A stretch of DNA of 64,000 nt from Batillaria attramentaria (GCA_018292915.2 JACVVK020000056.1:2238501-2302500), one strand, 5' to 3'. Numbered from the stretch's first letter, positions 21,301-33,913 are shown. The notes: generated from the sequence alone by a model not told the origin. A program made the numbers and translations.

Positions 21301-24300
21301 TCTCAAACACTGGACATAAACGTATTACAATCACGTGGTGCGAAGGGTCAGCTCAGCTATTTAAATTCGGAATTTAGAATTACATTTATTTTCAAATTTG
21401 GTGGGCTGAACATTTCCAAAGCAGAGGGGGAGGAAGCCGGAGTACCCGGAGAGAACCCCCGACGATCGGCCCGAATGAACGGTGCCACATACGAGAAGGA
21501 AAAAATTCTTTGCCCCGAGTGGGACTTGAACCCCCCACCTCTCGCATTGGTGACAAGTCTCTTAACCACTAGACCACCGACCGCCCCAATCAATTCAATG
21601 ATATCCTGCCACATGACTTCCCACCAGGTATGCTGCTGTAGCTGGTGCAGGGTCAGGAGAGTTCTATGAGTGTGTTATGGCTGCATAATTTTATTGTGTT
21701 TGTGTGACAGCGTGCCTGTGATCTGTTTCAGGCTTGTATTGCAGTTTGCACTGTGGCTCGTCACCTTGGGTTTATGTACATTCTCATGTGGGTTTGTGTT
21801 TGATTGTACATAGTAGGGCTTTTGGGTGACAGATGTAGGTGTTTAATTTGTACACTGGAACTGATGTCTAAATAAAGCGAAAAGGGTGTTGCTTAAATCT
21901 TGATTCAGTGTTTGGGTAGTACTGAGTCTGTTCGAAAGTGGTCATATTATATATATATACATAAGCAGTTTTTAAAAAACCTCATAGTCATACAATGCAT
22001 TATATAGAAGACAAGATTCATGCAGTGCTGTTTGCAAATGCTGTGGTAGTACTCAAATCCCATGCACAACATACGTGTACATTCCCATCACACGTGTACA
22101 TTCACACACACTTGTGTACATGTATACAAGCACATCAGCACTGAGGTGCACACACCAGCCTCTGTCTTGCTTTGAAATAATTATTCATCTTTTCTTTCAG
22201 CACCTGATGAGATCAACCTGACATCATAGAAGCTGCTAAACATGGTACGCATTTTGGGACAATCAGTGTCTACCACTTACACACATTTCACTCAGTTGTA
22301 GTGTACTGGTCATCTAGTACCAGGGTTGCACAGTGAAGCAGCTTCATGTTATTGTACTAAAATCACCAATTTCGTTTGATAGAGAAATTTACAAAGCCAA
22401 CCCATTCCAGGGGAATAGTAACGATTTGCAGTGTCTATTTTAGTCCTACAATTCTGTAGTGCCCTTGAAATCAGCTTTTTAACAGCTGCATATTATGATT
22501 TAGGCTGTTCATTAACAAACTTGTTAACTTTCCTATTGTTCAAGACTACAGTATTTACAACATGGTCTGTCCCATGATTAGACTTTGCCTAAGGATAAGA
22601 ACCACAGATGTCCTCATTACTATTAATTACTAATTATGAATCCAACTTTTCATAGGAGACATGGAGCGTATCCGCGAGATTCTTGATCAAGACCCTAGTC
22701 AGAAGGATGCCAGCTCCCCACAGGACGGGGCAACGCCGCTGATGTTTGCCGCCATGACAGGGCGTCTCGATGTGGCGGAGCTGCTTTTCCAAAGAGGTTG
22801 TGATATCAACAAGCAGGACATTATTAGTGGCTGGACTGCGCTTATGCAGGCTACGTACCATGGGTAAGAACCTGTGTTGGTATGCTTGTTTGGAGTTGCT
22901 GATTAGTATTGAGCTGTTCTTATGAAACGGTGGATAAGTTACACGTCGGCATTCCACACAGGTACACAAAAACGGTGCTGGTGTCACCCTTTACCGTCAG
23001 TACTATCAACTTCAATTTACTGACATATATTCACAACAAACACAATTCTTATATATATTACATTATTTACATGAAAGAGCATTTTCCTCCTCTGTCAAAG
23101 TGTAAGGATAAATTTTGGCATACCATTCTGCTATGCAGTGCACTGATCAGGATATCGAAACCGTTGCTCATTGTCATAATTCTACCTACCCTTGTCCATT
23201 ATATGCCAGATGAGATTGCTTTAGAGCGTACAGTTCTGCTTTGACTTTTCGCTGCAGAGAGATGTTGCCACACACATTTTTGTTCTAGTTGTTTCAGGAA
23301 AAAAGCAAGTGGCCATGTTTTTATTAAATGCTGGTGCTGACGTGAGTGTCCAGGCGAAAAATGGGTGCACTGCATTTGACATGGCATCACTAATAGGTAA
23401 GTGGCTGTCTGTTTGCTTGTATAGGGGTCATTGGTTGTTTTTAAAGTCGGATACCTTTTAATAATAATAATAAGTATTGTATAGGGGCTTTACCCAATTT
23501 CAGTGAATCAGCTCAAAGCGCCGCAAACTGAACCCAACACGCACGCTCACGTGAATCATATGCATTCTCACACACTGGACATAAACACATTACATGTACA
23601 TGTACAATCACGTGGTGCGAAGGGTCAGCTCAGCTATTTAAATTTTGGAATTTATAATTCCATTTCCTTTTCAAATTTGGTGGGCTGAACATTTCCAAAG
23701 CAGAGGGGGAGGAAGCCGGAGAGAACCCCCGACAATTGGCCTGAATGAATGGTGCCACATACGAGAAAGAAAAATTCTTTGCCCCGAGTGGGACTCAAAC
23801 TCCTAACCTCTCGCATTGGTGACAAGTCTCAACCCCTAGACCACCGACTGCCCCAGACCTTTTCCTGCAGATGTACAAATGCCTGCATGAGTTTTTTTTT
23901 TTTTGGGTTGTTTTTCTTTTTGTTCAGATCCACTTTATGGCACATTTTGTTTCTGAGTATTGGTGTAGAAATAGCTTTTCCTCTCAGTAGCTTTACGGAA
24001 ACAAATGTTACTGATCCCCATGCACGTTTTGTTTACAGATGACGTGGACACAGAGTTGCTGCGTATGCTGGCCGCTAAAGCTCTGCACGTGAACAAGGCG
24101 GACAAGGGCAAAAAGGGCTGGAACAAACACAGCAATGGTTCCATCTCCTCACCTTCCCTACATCCAGACTTCAGGTACTGTGTTTGTTGCATGCCTGCAA
24201 TCAGGTTTCCTTTGAAACCCACTGAAGGTGATGTCAGAGTAAAGTACAACATCTAAGCAACATTTCCCCAAAATATAAAATCATTTGTCACCACGGGATC

Positions 24301-24743
24301 CAGGCAGCTGATGCCAGATGTACAATGGTAGCATTAGTGCAGAAAGGCCTAAACAAAATTACAGTCTTGGGGAGATGCTGGAAGCTCAGCAAAGAGATGA
24401 GAGTAGTTATTACTTTGTGTGCATAACGAAGCTACATGTATGTGGTGTGAAAATGGTGTGACTGCATTTCTTTCATTCTGTTTTCAAATTAGTAAGTTCT
24501 GTGGTAATTCTGCACACCATGTGTTCAATTCGTTTTTAAAGGGTTCTTGTAAATGTCTCCTTTTTCCCTTTCCTCTTTGTGCTGTATGGTAAACTGTATT
24601 CTAATGCCAAACTGATGAATTCCGGGTGGTAAGCCCCTGAGTACAGCTTTTTGTAGCTTCACCTTACAAGAGAAAATGTTAACACGTCTGCCTGTCATTT
24701 TGTGTGGAAGCTGTATACATGTAACTTGAAGTCACTAAACATA

Positions 24744-24806
<63 letters not shown>

Positions 24807-24977
24807 CAGTGAAGAGCACCCAAAGAGTGGACTCAAGGTAAGAAATTTTTCTAGTTACCTTTTAGTATGTAAGTTCAATAATAAATAATAATGAATAGTG
24901 CATTGAATACTGAATAAATAATAATGAATTGAAGTACTTGTTCAGCGCTTAATCTCACAGGAAAGCAACTCATAGCG

Positions 24978-25017
<40 letters not shown>

Positions 25018-25492
25018 ACACACACACACACACACACACGCATGCACACATGCGTGCATCCTGACACACACCACACACTGACTTGCACAATCCGGCCTGA
25101 TGCAGATGAACAATTGCAGTCAAAGGCACTGAAACAGTGGCAGAAGTTCAGTGCCAGACTGATGTCATGTATGTTGTGGTTAAAAAAAATTGGGGGGGGG
25201 GGGGGGGGGGGGGCTTTTTGTAACACATCACTGTTATTTTTATTTTGTGAGCGAAATTACAGGACATTATCTTCTTCTTATTATTATTCTTGTGTTTTTC
25301 AGATATTTAATGAATTAATTTATTCCTTAATTGATTTTGCTCAGGCATGGTGGAACAGACTGTCAAACCGATTCCGAAACCTGAAACTAGGTCGTACATT
25401 TACCATGACAAATCGATTATCACCAATGCCACTTCAGACCTCCACATCCGTCCAGGATCTCACCTTGACGGGCCCCATGCCATCACAGGTAG

Positions 25493-25541
<49 letters not shown>

Positions 25542-28500
25542 GTACTCTTTGCTTGTAAAGGAAGGTAAGCTGAAAGCCTCGGAACAAACACAATTTAATG
25601 AACCTTAACACATGGTGCGTGTATCCCCCATTCTGAAGGTTTTCTTGCCATGGCATCTTTATTTGCTTTATACATTAGCTTCTGTTGTAATGTTTGAGGT
25701 CATTCTACCTCAAGCTGTCTTTAAATTAATAACTTTTAAAGGGGATAATGCTACCATTTTTATGCTCATAGATTGTTCTGAGCTGTTTTCGTGGTGTCTT
25801 TCATCACACCAGTTTGACACCTGGACATTGACAGTGTCTGTAATGTTGGCACTGAGCCAACAGAAGTGTACTGATGGCACAGTGTCTATTGAACGCTCCA
25901 GTAGCGTAACAACAGTCGTGGAACTTGAATGTTCGACTGCTCGTGTAAAACAACACAAAGTGTAAACAACATTGTGTGTGGCATTAAGAGCTGTATTAAT
26001 CATCAAGACAGAGTATTTCGAGCTTACAGGCGCGCTCACAAGCGAAACTGTTCCCGAACCGAAGTTGGCTCAGCAAAGGTGGAATAAGCGTGTTTAAGTG
26101 CTCGTGTAAACAGTGTAAACAGACGCACATTTACAAAACTTCTATACTTGAGCTTATTTGGGCAGGGGATTTGGTATAAACTGACTTACATTAACTTAAA
26201 ACATGCCTTTTTTTTCCAGTCATCTCCACAGCCGCACAGGAAGTTCGTGGAAGCGGATCAAACAACCATGTCTATGACGAGTTATGAGAGTATGCTTCTG
26301 GAGACCAAGAAAAGTGCTTCTGTCTACACTCTGGTAATGAATAGCTTATTACCTGATTATTAACCCATTCAGTATAAGCCAAATTTTGTACATCTTTTCA
26401 CTTGAAACTTGGCTGTTATCATGTGTTTTTAAACAAAATTGTAAAAAAAAAAATCAGACAAAGAATCATTTAAAATATTGTGTATTCTTAGTTCATTGGC
26501 TAGACTTGTTATATGGACAGTTTCAGATAGATAAGGACAAGAGAACTGTATCTGACAGATAGCTGAAAATCAACAATATTACACCTGGACTGGGTCACTC
26601 CAGCAAACATTCAGGACAAAAGGGCGCATTTACATTCAGGGTAGCAGTTACTTGCCGTAGACCATTTGCGCAACCTGTAGAAGGAACTACACAGTATTAG
26701 TTTGGTACCCATGCTAATGCTGACGTATAAAAATCAGTAGTGCTCTGAATGGAAATGCATTCATTCACCCAGAAAAGCTTTATTTGTACATGAATGGATT
26801 ATGTTTAAGTTGACATTTCCATTCATTTGTACCAAAAGAGTGAAAGCAGGAATCGTATCAGTTAATACACTCAAATCTCCGGTGGTTTGTATGCACATTT
26901 GTACTGGTGCTATTTTCAGTAAAGTGCTGCTATAAGTGCTTCGAGCTTGTTGTATAAGTGCTGTATGAATCCTCCTTATTACAATGTATTATTATTAGTG
27001 GCTAGTGCATTCTGCAGACATTACAGAAAGTGAAAGACTAGAGCCTTATGGAAGTTAGTCTGATTTTGTCAAGTGTGACTAAACATCTTTTACAGTGCTG
27101 GTGTTTTTGGGGTTTTTCCCCCCTTATATTTTGACACTGATAGAACTCAAACATTTCTTATAAGTTGTTAGATACGTGTCTGAAAGATTGTGAGTCACTT
27201 CCAGCACCGTAATGTCTGATAATTAAGACCGCGTTCACAAGCAAAATGTTTCAATATTTCAGGACATCAACCCTCCTCACTCAGCGCAGAGCAGCGAGAC
27301 CTTGAAGCCAGTCAAACCGCCATTTTTACCGCCACCGTCTTTTGCTCTTGATGGACCAGAGCATTCGGACGCTACAGCAGTAACTGGCGCACGTACAAAT
27401 CCGTGAATGACGACAGAACAATAGTGAGATTTTTCTCCCATTAGTCACACTGTTTGTCATTTTCTAAACATTTGTGTCTGGGTTTGATAGAGGACACTGT
27501 CATTTGATATATGCATGTTTTTTGTTAATCTTGGTTGACATCTTTTAGGTATATCTAACTCGTCTGAAGTATTTTTGATTGATTCTTTGAGTTACAGAAG
27601 TATGCATGCAGAGTTCAACATAACTGTGCACATCTTGCAAACAACAATCTTAAAGAAAACTGTTTGCTAGGTGCTTGAAATCTGTGCCCTGGAAAGTGTA
27701 TTCTGTCTCCAATCATATCACATCAGACCTATGTCCTGGTCGGGAAGTGTATGAGCAGGCCATGTGGTGTTAAAGCATTTGGGTTTGCTTCCATTTGTAG
27801 CTGAGTAGTGATGTGCACAGGGCAAGAGAACGGGATCAAGGTTTCACTATCAGAGGCGGCAGAACTGAAAAAAAAAACTGTCGCAATGTCCAAATGGAGC
27901 ATTAATGCATATATAGCTTATGGAGTTAAACTTACAGGCTTTGAAAGTGGCATCCCTCCCCCTCCAACTGCCCTTCCCCAATTGTCAGCTTGTGCCTAGT
28001 TACTTTAAAAAAGGTTTGGTGTGATGTGTGGTATTTCTGTTGCAGTCATCGGATCGCTCGTTGGTTCACCCTATGAAGGTATTCGCGCTTCCACGCGCTG
28101 GCTCAGGTAGTGTGAGTGCGGTATGCTCAAACCTGCTGGCTGCGGCTGCCACCTGGATTAACCTTTTAGCCTCCACTTCCTTGGTTAACACTTCAACTGG
28201 CTGAACCTGTGACAGGAGATGGCATTAACTACTTTACCCACCACCACATGGACTACCATGCAGCTCCTGCTGATGCTTGGGTTAACCCTCCTCCACCTGC
28301 TGCCAATTGGACGAGTCATCATCCCCCAGTGCATCTTGGGACAAAGTTTAGCCCCTCCGATGCATGCTGGGGATGGCTTCTAACACGATCTGTCCTTTCA
28401 AGCCGCAACTCAAACTTAACCAAAGCCTAAGTAGCGCACCCTCGTCTTCTGCTCTGGACACTACTTGATAGCTCTGTGCATGCGACATTAACAGCAAGCC

Positions 28501-31500
28501 GCATGTTTTTCCCAGCGTGTCTGTGGCACCGGACAATAGTCCTGTGAATGGAAAAGGTTTGAGTATTAGTATTTGGCTTCTTTTTTTTTCTTCATTCTTT
28601 TTTTGTGTGTGCATACTTTGTGATACATGTACATCTTCAGTATCTGCTGCTTTCTTGCATTTTGTTGTAGCTCTTTAAATATTAGTGTAATCCACTGGTA
28701 ATTGGCTTTGGTATCTTTTTTTTCCTCTTTTTAAAATTTTTATTTTTTTTTTAACATTATCATTCTCCTTCATTGTAAACTGTACTGAGCATTGCACGGT
28801 TCACGGACTGATATCATATACCACTGTGCTAGGTTGGCACCGACGATATTCTGCTGTCAAGATCAATTATCTCACTCTCAGTATAGTTGGCCAGGGGTGC
28901 GTATACATTCCATTTACTCTTTTAGATATAGCTTGAGAGGCCAGTCAGTCTGTATCAGTTAATAATTAATTTTTGAATATCAGCCGCTCACCATAGCATA
29001 GCTTCTGTGCTTGCTTTCTACCCTCATCGGGAAAAGATAAATTAAGCGCCCATCAAATCAGTGGCGCTTTAGACACACCCTTTTTCTAGATGATCATAGT
29101 GTTAATAACTTAATTAGCTGGACTTTTGATTTTTCTTAAGCACCAGTGGCAGATATTTGAAATTGAAAGATATCACAGTTTTCTGCAGGTGATGTATGTT
29201 CATAATACAGTATTACCCTTGAAGTAAAATCAGATTTTGCGAACAGTACGTGGCATACACTCTGCAGAAAAGCTGAGAAGAGTGTTTATAACTGCATCAT
29301 AAGGTAGAGGTGTGTGTGTGTGTGTGTGTGTGTTTTTCAATTATTATTTGTTTACAGGAGTCCATTCATTTCTCTGATTTCTGATTTCAGGTGACTTCGG
29401 CCATGGCTCATTGTTCCTACCCAGCCCCCACATTCCAAGTGCTCGGTCAAGTGCGACCTTAGGACAGCAAACACCATCCCTGCTTTTCATGCCCAGGTAT
29501 AAATTGAGTAGAATTGTTGGCAAATGTCAAGTCTTTGTAACTCCCAGAGTCGGTCTTTGGGACAGGGTATTATTCAGTGTTGTCTGATCTAATATAGTGC
29601 ATTCTGTCCTACTCATTTCTGTACAGTCCAGCAAAAGCACTTGTAAATTTATGGCAGTTGATTGTCCATTTTTATCGCAGAGAAACTAACATAAATCTTG
29701 GTGACAGTTTTTATTCAGCAGATACAAACAGTGAAACAATCTGACTTGTCATTACTGTCTGAATTTTGGCCATTTCTAACTTGTTATCACTTCTGGAAAT
29801 TTAAATGACTTCCCCCAGGGGAAGCGCGTTGACATAGTGCCACCCACCTGCCTACTTTTGAACGAACGACTGCCAAGCTGAATGACTTGGAGAAATCCCC
29901 AGTGAGTTGCCCAGGAGCCAGGAAAAATCAGTACATGTATCACTTACAACAACTTGACATGTAGTAGGACCAGTGTTTCACTGTGATAATGGGGAGAGCC
30001 ACTAAGCAGTGTGCCTGCTGAAGTTGGATGCGCTGTTTAGCCCACTGCTCTATACTCCTGTCTGCTCATATTGGATTGTCTAACAGGAAGTCCGCAACGG
30101 CTTCCTCAGCTTTCCGCACCATGTCCAACACAACGTCTCCAAACAGTTCCACCAAGTGGCAGCTCATCGATCACCCCCCAGAGGTCTTCGCGGAGGGCCG
30201 AAAGCACCTCGTCCAAAGACAGCACAACCTCCACCCGGACTCCTTCCCCATCCCCTACACCAGGAAAGGTAAAGTCATCTGATTTGCATTGAGTACCTTG
30301 TAAAGTTAAACAGTAATAGGAAAAAAGCAAACAGCCTAAACCCACTCCTATTGAAGCAAGTTTTACTTTTTTAACCCGTTGTCACGCACAGTGGTCCTAT
30401 CCTCAATGGTCTGTTTTACATCTTACATCTTTACATATGCTGTGTGCATCTTGCTATTTTTCTTTCAGTCAATCAGTTGGCATCCATCCTGCATGTATTG
30501 CAGATAGTACCAGGTACCCAAGCTCTCTGATTTTGTGTTTTTGAGAGAGTTTGGCCCAAAGTACCCGGGTACCAATAACACAAGTTGTGTGACTGGTTTT
30601 GTTTTTCAGGCATTTGTCCAAAGTGCCCAGTACACAAGCTGTGTTTCTTTTCTTGTTTTTTCAGAAGTGGAGAAGATGCTGTTCCTCCATTGAGTTCTCT
30701 ACGAGAAAAAGGAATCAGGAGACGGTAAGATTACCATCATTCTTCATTACTTACAGAGGTTCTTACCCTGTGTCCTGCTCCATGTACAGCCTCTGCAGAC
30801 AGAAATTCAACTACAAGATACTTTGCAGAAGTGGAGATGAAGTGACTGGAAAGCTAGAAAATGGTTTCCATGAGCAGCCAAGAGTTGTAATTTATATTCA
30901 TTGAATACATTCTAGAGATGACTGGTCTGCCAAATGCACACTTCTGCGTGTAAGGTAATTTTCCATGATGTATCATATGTATTTGTATCCCTGATTATGG
31001 GTGGGTAGTGCATGCTGCATGGATCTGATCTCATAAGCATGCATTTTCAGTTGACTCTTTTTGGGGCTTTTCTAGAATTGTGGTTTTGCTTTTTGAATTT
31101 TCAGATGAATTATCAAACATCTTGAAGAAACTGTCACTGGAAAAAATACAAACCCGATCTTCGAAAGAACAGGAGGGTGAGTAGATAAATATCAAGGCTT
31201 CAGTGTATGCGCGTTTATTTATAAAGTTTGCTTTATTACATTGGTGTGCATGAGCCGTTTTGCATGGTGTGGTGGGGTCTGTATTTTGGAGAATCCAAGA
31301 CTGTTGAAAGTCCGGATGAGCAGTGTGGCATAGACCACGGCTGACCTGACTGTTACATGTTGCATCTGCTACCAGTTTTGTAGTCAAAAGGTTTTGATAG
31401 CTTGCAGAAGGGGATGTAATGCAAAACCTCATTGTCTTATGTGCTGTATAATGATCATTGCACTTGTGCGGTTTGAAAAAGGACCGCTGAAGATACCATT

Positions 31501-33913
31501 CAGCTTAGAAAAGGTTGATACGATCAAGTGACCTTCCAACACAGCTGAACCATCGACACAGGAGTATACACATATAAGCAAGGCTCCATCAGATCTCCTA
31601 GTTTTGGAGCATGATTTTTAGCGTTTTGATCTTAGATCTTTCAGGAATGCCACTCCTACTTTGTGGAACTCTTTGCCTGAGCCTGTTTGGGAAGCTCCAT
31701 GCATCCAGTACTGGAGAGCATTTACAGTCAACCTGACTGACAGTGCCAAACACAGCAAGCTTTCTCTTGATCTTCTGTTCTTTGTCTGCTCTTTTTTTTT
31801 TTTTTTTTTTTTTTTGTAGCGCAGCGAGCATGAAGTGTTTTCATGGAGAACCTCTGCGCTATACAGATAGATATTGGACTGGAATGGATGATAAAACGTC
31901 AATTATCAGACTAATTGTATTCAACTTGGTTTGTGTAGGTAAGTGCGTGTTATAATGGTATGGTGCATCTGGTGTTCAGGTTGACATGGAAGCTTTCCTG
32001 ACACTGACGGACGAGGACCTGAAGGAACTGGGCATCCCCAACGTCGACTCTCGCCGCCAGATCCTCAAAGCCATCAGAGAACTCAACTCAGGGAAAGGTG
32101 GGCATGCATGACCATACTGCATGTCTTTCAGCTGTGGCACGTGGTCTTAAGCTCCTGTTTTAGCAGTGAGGGGAGTGTCGGTTGCTTATCACTGGTTGAG
32201 CGTCAGAGTGGAATGTTGTGGGTTTTAGATCCTGATAGAGCTGAAATCTTACAGATTTTTTCCAGTACCCTTGAATTTGGAAATCACTCTCGCAGTGGGC
32301 AGAAGAGATGCTAAACCTCAAAATAATAATAATAATAATAAAGGGTATTTGTGGCGCCCCATCTCGCAAGAGCTCAGGGCGCGTACATAAACATAACATA
32401 AAAACAGCATATTATAACTTACAGACACACACACACACACACACTGATTTTTTTTGCAGGTGGCATGCAGAGATGGAGGGGGACCGTGGCGGGGGGGGGG
32501 GGGGGTTGGTTCTACTGCATGGAGAAAAGATGTGTTTTAAGTTGAGATTTAAAGACTGCTAATGAACTGAGCATGGCGGATGTGAGAGGGGAGGCCGTTC
32601 CAAACTACAGGACCAATGTATGAAAACGCACGCTGCTGCCCTGAAACTTTTTCCGGCGTGATGGGAATACAGAGAAGACGGGTGTCAGAGGAAGAATGGA
32701 AGGTTGCGGGATGGTGTGTAGAGCTGAATGAGAGCGGACAGATAGGGGGGAGCAGAACCTGAGATAATGTTGTAGCAGAGAGCGGCAAGTGTTTATAATG
32801 AATTCAGGCTTTCACTAGTCTCAGCAATGTAAGCATAGCGCTTTGGTATCACTGTTAACTCTGTAGTAATTGGGGCTGCCGCTGTCTCAATGCTTGCCCT
32901 TGCCTGCCTGCTTGCCTCCATGAAATTGCAGTAAACTGGCTATTATGTAAACAGACCTCTCTTGCACGCTTCATTGAAGACACACACACACTTGACAATT
33001 AAGTTGATTTGTCTACTGAATGAAAAATAGATGGAGAATCAATTTTGATGAGCTGTGGACAATGTGTGGCTGAACCTTTGATGGAAATGTCTCGTCCTGA
33101 ATGAGTTATAGGATTATCATGCTTTTTCGATGAGGGGGTCCTTGTCCCTGTTCGTGTCTTTTACTTGCTAAGACTTTCCAGATGTGCCTTTTTTTTTTTC
33201 TTTTTTTTTTGTTCAAGAACGTATTAGAATTGTTTGCGTAGATAAGAGATGTGGAAATAGTTGTTATGTCTTTGCATACTGTTCACTGTTTTGAACTATG
33301 TTGATTCAGGTCGGGAACGACCAGCAGTTTGTGGACACAATGACGTTCATTCAATTCAACACTCAAAGCACAGCACCTCTTCGGACATAGGTATGTAACA
33401 GAAAAGATTCTGTGGTGTGTGCAATACAATTATGCTTTAGTTTACATGTTTACAAAAACTGGAATATGTTATTTGCATTCATCTGTGAAATTTACCCCCC
33501 CCCCCCCCCCCAAAAAAAAAACAAAAAAACAAAAAAAAAAAAAAAACAAACAAACAAACAAAAAACGGACCTTGGTTGGAAGCTGCACCTGTGGGTGGTC
33601 GTTTCTTGCAGGCTTTTCTCTCCGCTGTTTGGGGATGGGATGTGAAAACTTTAACAGATTAGAAAAAGAAGCCCCACTTGTAGTTGTAAACTGAAACAGA
33701 ATGCAGTCCCAACAGAAACAGGAAGGAGGCTCTGCCGCCAATTTCCACCCTCCTCCACATCCTTCAGAGGCTGGTTATTGTCTGTTTTTTCATCATCTGC
33801 ATAACCCGGCTTTGGTTTTCACTGCAGGCACAGACAGTGAGAACCTGATGAGCTGGAACATTCAGGATGACGTCGATCCCCACCTGCCTAGTGCCAAATC
33901 TCGGTCGTCATGA
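15564..33913 (+). CDS. ANKS6: ANKS6: ankyrin-repeat and SAM-domain protein of the ciliary inversin compartment
   Basis: Exons: 15564-15788, 16425-16896, 22201-22244, 22656-22863, 23298-23396, 24039-24174, 24807-24837, 25345-25488, 26220-26333, 27263-27379, 28046-28106, 29391-29496, 30087-30268, 30665-30724 (frame uncertain), 31105-31176, 31980-32097, 33310-33390, 33828-33913. Ankyrin repeats fill the first eight or so exons ([38 protein letters not shown]), followed by the ANKS6-specific [18 protein letters not shown] and PPFLPPPSF, a Ser/Pro-rich region ([10 protein letters not shown]), and a C-terminal SAM domain ([11 protein letters not shown]). The order and these blocks match vertebrate ANKS6, which acts with NEK8, INVS and NPHP3 at the proximal cilium. 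Frame problems: 1 nt in exon 3 (or use of the alternative acceptor before 22212), one extra A in 23299-23304, a phase mismatch between 29496 and 30087 (an exon may be missing), and four extra bases in 31105-31176. The start ATG lies directly before [13 protein letters not shown]. Confidence 0.92.
18195..18380. repeat. C/A-rich low-complexity tract
   Basis: Alternating A runs, C runs and CAACAA words, including a 21-base C run at 18322-18342. All overlapping open frames follow from this composition. Confidence 0.9.
19065..19120. repeat. (CA/CG)n and GCATGCACA-type simple repeat
   Basis: Alternating purine-pyrimidine sequence made of CGCGCG, CACACA and ATGCATGCA words; capable of Z-DNA in principle. 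Confidence 0.7.
20765..20880. repeat. TGACGCAC-type interspersed repeat, copy 1
   Basis: CCAGTGTTCCCAATTACGCAC, then AAACTGACGCACAAATTTGAG and AACAGC...CTCGCC...TTTAACAGTATTCTCCCAGC. This is shared in order with 45610-45770, and the GACGCACAAA words are shared with 44235-44400. Confidence 0.7.
21188..21587 (-). mobile_element. tRNA-derived SINE, best copy
   Basis: On the minus strand it starts with GGGCGGTCGGTGGTC, then an A-box TGGTCTAGTGGTT (21576-21564) and B-box GGTTCAAGTCC (21532-21522). An unrelated body of about 270 bases follows (containing GCTGACCCTTCGCACCACGT and GGGTTCAGTTCGCGGCGCTT), and a tail of AAGCGCC...ATTATTATT. The head-body-tail layout is that of a Pol III SINE. The tail end resembles the 3' end of the LINE at 41.1-41.3 kb, suggesting that LINE as mobilising partner. 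It is in ANKS6 intron 2. Confidence 0.88.
23458..23854 (-). mobile_element. tRNA-derived SINE, second copy
   Basis: Nearly colinear with the copy at 21188-21587 and in the same orientation, 2.2 kb apart, but in a different ANKS6 intron (between exons 5 and 6). The B-box is weaker (GAGTTTGAGTCC on the minus strand). It ends in an AAT run at 23459-23475 (ATT repeats on the minus strand). Confidence 0.88.
24751..24800. repeat. (GT)n microsatellite abutting the ANKS6 exon 7 acceptor
   Basis: The GT run ends only six bases (TTTCAG) before exon 7 starts at 24807, so it takes the place of the polypyrimidine tract. Confidence 0.95.
24890..25150 (-). mobile_element. LINE 3' tail with internal (AC)n, inverted relative to the 41-kb copy
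   Basis: The sequence AAGTACTTGTTCAGCGCTTAATCTCACAGGAAAGCAACTC continues through an AC microsatellite to CGGCCTGATGCAGATGAACA and ATTGCAGTCAAAGGCACTGA. It is the reverse complement of the tail at 41130-41300. Only the non-coding 3' part is present. It is in the ANKS6 intron between exons 7 and 8. Confidence 0.8.
25495..25540. repeat. (GT)n microsatellite abutting the ANKS6 exon 8 donor
   Basis: The exon 8 donor CAG|GTAGGG at 25488/25489 is followed within a few bases by about 22 GT units, giving extra potential donor dinucleotides. Confidence 0.95.
25738..26095. repeat. Unnamed 350-bp interspersed repeat, copy A
   Basis: It aligns along its length with 46880-47215 in the same orientation (shared AATGCTACCATTTT, GATTGTTCTGAGCTGT, GGCACTGAGCCAACAG, GCATTAAGAGCTGT, GTGAAACTGTT-like blocks). 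There is no tRNA-like head, RT signature or clear inverted termini. It is in the ANKS6 intron between exons 8 and 9. Confidence 0.8.
29310..29332. repeat. (GT)n microsatellite
   Basis: A short GT run in the ANKS6 intron before exon 12. Confidence 0.85.
31615..31760 (+). mobile_element. LINE ORF2 C-terminal fragment
   Basis: The plus strand encodes [16 protein letters not shown] with following residues typical of the end of a reverse-transcriptase ORF2. There are no recognisable upstream RT motifs. A T run follows at 31791-31815. It is in an ANKS6 intron. Confidence 0.6.
32317..32790 (-). mobile_element. 5'-truncated LINE 3' end
   Basis: The minus strand encodes [19 protein letters not shown], then (after a one-base shift) [18 protein letters not shown] and a stop near 32515. 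The non-coding tail has CGCGCCCTGAGCTCTTGCG and ends in an ATT run at 32321-32340. The KSQLKTHLF ending is characteristic of the CR1/L2 group. It is the same family as 2150-2535. It is in an ANKS6 intron. Confidence 0.8.
33485..33565. repeat. C-run/A-run low-complexity tract
   Basis: C runs followed by A runs and CAAA repeats. It lies in the last ANKS6 intron. Confidence 0.9.

Larger units (their letters stand above)
16897..22200. other. ANKS6 intron 2, 5.3 kb
   Basis: No coding exon was recognised. It contains low-complexity blocks, a TGACGCAC-type repeat (20765-20880), a SINE (21188-21587), and a pair of direct words GCGTTGGTRTAGTYYGCC at about 17476 and 17649 with a short TAACCTAAACCTAACCCTAA stretch between them. 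Long open frames at 18.04-18.53 kb are only products of C and A runs. Confidence 0.6.

Noticed and set aside
24751..25540. CRISPR-like or regulatory array formed by several GT/AC runs
   Set aside because: They are independent dinucleotide microsatellites, one of them inside a LINE tail; there is no spacer-repeat structure.
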